From: Myxococcota bacterium
Lineage (GTDB): Bacteria > Myxococcota > Polyangia > GCA-2747355 > JAKLHH01
DNA length: 8,565 nt
NCBI GenBank assembly: GCA_022710245.1
Contig: JAKLHH010000260.1
Location: forward strand, 1-8,565
Direction: 5' to 3'
A model generated the notes under the pieces. That model ran no database searches. It was not told the origin of the DNA and saw only the letters and a program-made list of their open reading frames with translations. The position numbers and the translations under genes are program-made. The number at the start of each line of letters is the position of its first letter. Position 1 is the stretch's first letter. This document shows, one piece after another, positions 6,437-8,565 of this stretch.

Positions 6437-6486
6437 GGAGTTGCTCCTGACCTGCCGGAGGCTGTCCCAAAAAAAGACGCAACTCC
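6437..6486. other. Inverted-repeat-bounded segment with A7 tract, possible IS-end relic
   Basis: GGAGTTGC (6437-6444) and GCAACTCC (6479-6486) form an 8-bp inverted repeat 34 bp apart. Between them is GGAGGCTGTCCCAAAAAAAG with a run of seven A (6469-6475), out of character for this DNA. GGCTGTCCCAAAA-like sequence resembles the terminal inverted repeats of some insertion sequences, but no transposase or partner end is seen. Confidence 0.25.
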
Positions 6487-6487
6487 C

Positions 6488-6637
6488 GCCGGTCTCGTCC
6501 GAGAACTCTGGTGTGAGCAGGGCTGCGGTCAGCGTCGTTGTCGGCTTGAACGAGACCGGGCCGCCGGTCTCGTCCGAGAACTCTGGTGTGAGCAGGGCTG
6601 CGGTCAGCGTCGTTTTCGGCTTGAACGAGACCGGGCC
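6488..6637. repeat. Tandem pair of a 75-bp unit with inverted ends
   Basis: Copies at 6488-6562 and 6563-6637 differ by one base (GTTGTC against GTTTTC). Each unit begins with CCGGTCTCGT and ends with ACGAGACCGG, a perfect 10-bp inverted repeat, so each is a small MITE-like palindrome-ended element. 75 bp equals 25 codons and both strands stay open through the pair: the minus strand reads repeated VSFKPTTTLTAALLTPEFSD and the plus strand repeated VSSENSGVSRAAVSVV. There is no start codon context to support translation. Confidence 0.92.
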
Positions 6638-6649
6638 CGTGTGGATAGT
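6621..6649 (+). promoter_or_regulatory. Candidate sigma70-type promoter for the lipoprotein gene
   Basis: TTGAAC (6621-6626) and GATAGT (6644-6649) are separated by exactly 17 bp. Each matches four of six consensus bases. Transcription would begin near 6656, leaving a leader of about 105 nt before ATG 6761. The -35 element lies in the second 75-bp repeat copy; the -10 lies just outside it. The first copy has the same TTGAAC but no -10 partner. Confidence 0.45.
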
Positions 6650-6748
6650 GTGCGCGCGTCGCGGTCGGGCACCCCGCGGCGCACCCTGAAGACAGCGCAC
6701 GATGTGACTCCGCCAGGCGCGGGCCTGGGCCGTGGGGTCGGGTGTCCG

Positions 6749-6755
6749 AGGAGGT
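6749..6755 (+). promoter_or_regulatory. Ribosome binding site deciding the lipoprotein start
   Basis: AGGAGGT lies five bases before ATG 6761. It selects this ATG over the longer open frame beginning at GTG 6641, whose extra N-terminus is Arg/Pro-rich and would bury the lipoprotein signal. Confidence 0.8.
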
Positions 6756-6760
6756 CTGTG

Positions 6761-8455
6761 ATGAGGCTGGAGCGCTGCTTGTCCTCGATGATCCTGGCGG
6801 CCGTCCTCGCCGGCGGCTGCGCGGCCGAGAGCCCCGCGCCCCCGCAGTGTGGCAGCGGCGGCTGCCGCGACGGCTCGGCAGCGGACACCCCGCGCGTCGA
6901 TGCGGCAGGCCGGGAGGCCGGAGCGGCCGACGCCGGTCGCGAGGCTGGGCCCGCCGATCTCGCCAGCGACGCCCGCTCGCAAGAGGCGAAGGCGTCGCCC
7001 GACGTGAAGGCGTGGCCCGACGTGAAGATGTGGCCCGACCTCAAGATGTGGCCCGACCTCAAGAAGCCAGGCGGCGCCTCCTGCGGCGCTGGCAGCGAGT
7101 GCATCAGCGGCTTCTGCACCGAGGGCCTCTGCTGCGAGAAGGCGAGCTGCGGCCCGTGCCTGAGCTGCGCGATCACACCGGGCAAGTGCACGCCGATCCC
7201 CGCCGGCCCCGCGCCGGCCGGCCAGTGCCCAGGCGACGCAGCCTGCGGCGGGGGGACCTGCGACGGCAAGGGCGCCTGCGCCTACGCGGCGGCGGGCAAG
7301 GTCTGCAAGGCCACGACCTGCCTGCCCTCGGCGAGCGGCAGCAGCGTGCGGACCGACTACACCTGCGACGCGGGCCACCTCTGCGCGGCGAAGCCGACCT
7401 CGTGCGGGGGCTACAAGTGCAACGCCGCGGGGACCGCGTGCCTCGCCGCGTGCACCTCGCGCGATCAGTGCGTGACCACGAGCGTCTGCGATCGGACCGC
7501 CGCACACCTCGAGCCGCAGGGCCTGGGGGTCTGCATCGATCCCTCCAAGGTCTCGGTGATGAGCTGGCCGGCGGGCTCGCCCGGCTCGGTGGCGCCGGCC
7601 GTCGCCGCGGCCATCGCGAGCGGCAAGACGCACCTCCTGATCCCCGCCGGGAGCGTCACCAAGGACACGGTCACCGTCGATCCCGGGCAGAGCATCACCC
7701 TGGTGGGAGACGCTCCGGCGGGCGCCAATACGTTGATATCCTTCGTCACCAGCAACGCCTTCCAGGTCCGCGGGGGGGAGCTCCGCCTGCAGCAGCTGAG
7801 CGTGTTTGGCCTCACGCAAGGGGTCGCCCTGGTGACCTGCGGCTGCACCGGCACCCCCTGCGTCCCCCCCAAGCTCGGTCTCTTCGAGACCGAGGTCCAC
7901 GATGGCTACCTCGGGATCGAAGCGAAGGGGTGCAAGCTCACCCTGCACCGCAGCTACATCGTCGGCAACCATGTCGGTGGCCTCTCGATCACCGGTGGCA
8001 CGCTCGAGATGGTCAACAACGTGGTGTCCGCGAACGGGCTCACCGTGGTCTCCGGGCTCCCGGGCGTGCTGCTGAACGGCGTCGGGGCCGTCACGTTCGT
8101 GAACAACACGGTCGCGAACAATCAGGTGAACGTCGGCGGCTTCGCGGCCGGGGTGATCTGCAAGGGACCCACGCCGGTCGAGCTGGCGAACTCCATCATC
8201 TGGGGCAACACGCCCGCACAGGTCGATGGCTGCGGCTTCAACTACTGCGACGTGCAGGGCTGGACCTCGGGTGGCGTCGGCAACTTCGCCTCGAGCCCGG
8301 CGTTCACCGGCCCCTACGACCTCAGCCTCAAGCCCGGCTCCCCCTGCATCAACGCCGGCAAGGCCTCGTACGTGACCGGGCTCTCGACGATCGACATCAC
8401 GAACGCGCCGCGCGTGCAGACGCTCGTCGACGTGGGCCCCTACGAGTACCCCTGA
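6761..8455 (+). CDS. Cys-rich lipoprotein with parallel beta-helix, choice-of-anchor Q-like end
   Basis: This 564-aa exported protein begins MRLERCLSSMILAAVLAGGC, a lipoprotein signal with the acceptor Cys at residue 20 (box LAGGC, slightly non-canonical). Residues about 21-105 form an Ala/Asp-rich low-complexity tether ending in four K[AM][SW]PD[VL] repeats (77-100). Residues 108-258 form a domain with 24 cysteines in motifs such as SGFC..GLCC, GPCLSC and GGYKC, a disulphide-rich module frequent in Myxococcota surface lipoproteins. Residues about 275-510 have short beta-strand repeats rich in Asn and Gly (SYIVGNHVGGLSITGG, VNNVVSANG, FVNNTVANN, NSIIWGN), typical of a right-handed parallel beta-helix. 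The C-terminus, YDLSLKPGSPCINAG...VDVGPYEYP, matches the 'LKPGSPCIDAG ... DIGAYE' signature of the choice-of-anchor Q domain. The protein is likely surface-exposed, binding or acting on a polysaccharide; no catalytic residues can be assigned. It probably has its own promoter. Confidence 0.88.
   Translation: MRLERCLSSMILAAVLAGGCAAESPAPPQCGSGGCRDGSAADTPRVDAAGREAGAADAGREAGPADLASDARSQEAKASPDVKAWPDVKMWPDLKMWPDLKKPGGASCGAGSECISGFCTEGLCCEKASCGPCLSCAITPGKCTPIPAGPAPAGQCPGDAACGGGTCDGKGACAYAAAGKVCKATTCLPSASGSSVRTDYTCDAGHLCAAKPTSCGGYKCNAAGTACLAACTSRDQCVTTSVCDRTAAHLEPQGLGVCIDPSKVSVMSWPAGSPGSVAPAVAAAIASGKTHLLIPAGSVTKDTVTVDPGQSITLVGDAPAGANTLISFVTSNAFQVRGGELRLQQLSVFGLTQGVALVTCGCTGTPCVPPKLGLFETEVHDGYLGIEAKGCKLTLHRSYIVGNHVGGLSITGGTLEMVNNVVSANGLTVVSGLPGVLLNGVGAVTFVNNTVANNQVNVGGFAAGVICKGPTPVELANSIIWGNTPAQVDGCGFNYCDVQGWTSGGVGNFASSPAFTGPYDLSLKPGSPCINAGKASYVTGLSTIDITNAPRVQTLVDVGPYEYP
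6989..7060 (+). repeat. 18-bp repeat encoding the W-P-D-x-K tether
   Basis: Four 18-bp units (6989-7006, 7007-7024, 7025-7042, 7043-7060) encode KASPDV, KAWPDV, KMWPDL and KMWPDL. The last two are identical in DNA, so the tether has been lengthened recently by in-frame duplication. Confidence 0.85.
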
Positions 8456-8484
8456 GGCGAGCATGATGACACCACGGCGATCAC

Positions 8485-8565
8485 GTCCAGGGTCCGAGCG
8501 TCCAGGGTCCGAGCGTCCAGGGTCCGAGCGTCCAGGGTCCGAGCGTCCAGGGTCCGAGCGTCCAG
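8485..8565. repeat. Perfect 15-bp tandem array running off the window edge
   Basis: Unit GTCCAGGGTCCGAGC repeats at 8485, 8500, 8515, 8530, 8545 and 8560 (last one cut by the window end), with no substitution in 81 bases. It begins 29 bp after the lipoprotein stop. No start codon or gene context supports translation within the window, although 15 bp would preserve a frame. Confidence 0.95.

Noticed and set aside
6641..6760. Upstream GTG start extending the lipoprotein by 40 codons
   Set aside because: The extension would bury the lipoprotein signal and has no ribosome site; ATG 6761 has AGGAGGT at proper spacing.
6119..8464. A 781-codon minus-strand frame opposite the lipoprotein gene
   Set aside because: It is a shadow of the lipoprotein gene extended through the repeats; it shows no recognisable domain.

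Overview
The window is very GC-rich, with coding frames almost saturated with G or C at third positions. It carries myxobacterial-style proteins: a periplasmic propeller sensor kinase and a Cys-rich lipoprotein with a parallel beta-helix and a 'choice-of-anchor Q'-like C-terminus. Together these suggest a chromosome segment from a Myxococcota (former Deltaproteobacteria) member, probably Polyangia-like. That is an inference from protein style and composition; no rRNA or other marker gene is present.

Layout. Positions 2-469 hold the 3' end of a secreted BNR/Asp-box (sialidase-fold) protein. Positions 470 to about 2140 form a long stretch without a convincing intact gene. It is built from successive unrelated repeat families: an almost A-free 8/6-mer array (499-697), an 11-copy 22-bp array with a perfect dyad in each unit (981-1229), and two tandem copies of a roughly 158-bp unit that carries a nested perfect hairpin (1476-1793). 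A minus-strand open frame with a helix-turn-helix-like stretch (about 1800-2126) may be a gene relic and runs into that last repeat. Positions 2157-5948 hold a two-gene operon. The first gene is a 1028-aa sensor histidine kinase with a signal peptide, 14 propeller-blade motifs, a Y_Y_Y-like domain, one membrane helix, a heptad-repeat linker, HisKA and HATPase. The second, 24 bp downstream, is its likely partner, an OmpR-family response regulator.

Positions 5944-6637 are again almost wholly repeats: a 43-bp family whose first copy overlaps the regulator's stop codon, a family of about 53 bp with perfect long palindromes, and a 75-bp tandem pair with inverted ends. The second 75-bp copy supplies the -35 element of a plausible sigma70-type promoter for the last gene. 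Positions 6761-8455 encode a 564-aa lipoprotein with an 18-bp-encoded linker repeat. Beyond it a perfect 15-bp tandem array (8485-8565) runs off the window edge.

Functional reading. The kinase's periplasmic propellers and Y_Y_Y domain are the arrangement used for carbohydrate or surface sensing in Bacteroidetes hybrid sensors, but here the output is a separate OmpR-type regulator. The flanking secreted proteins (BNR and beta-helix lipoprotein) are plausible surface or carbohydrate-associated products, but nothing in the sequence proves that the operon controls them. The most unusual aspect of the window is the density and diversity of structured intergenic repeats: six distinct families in about 2.6 kb of non-coding DNA.
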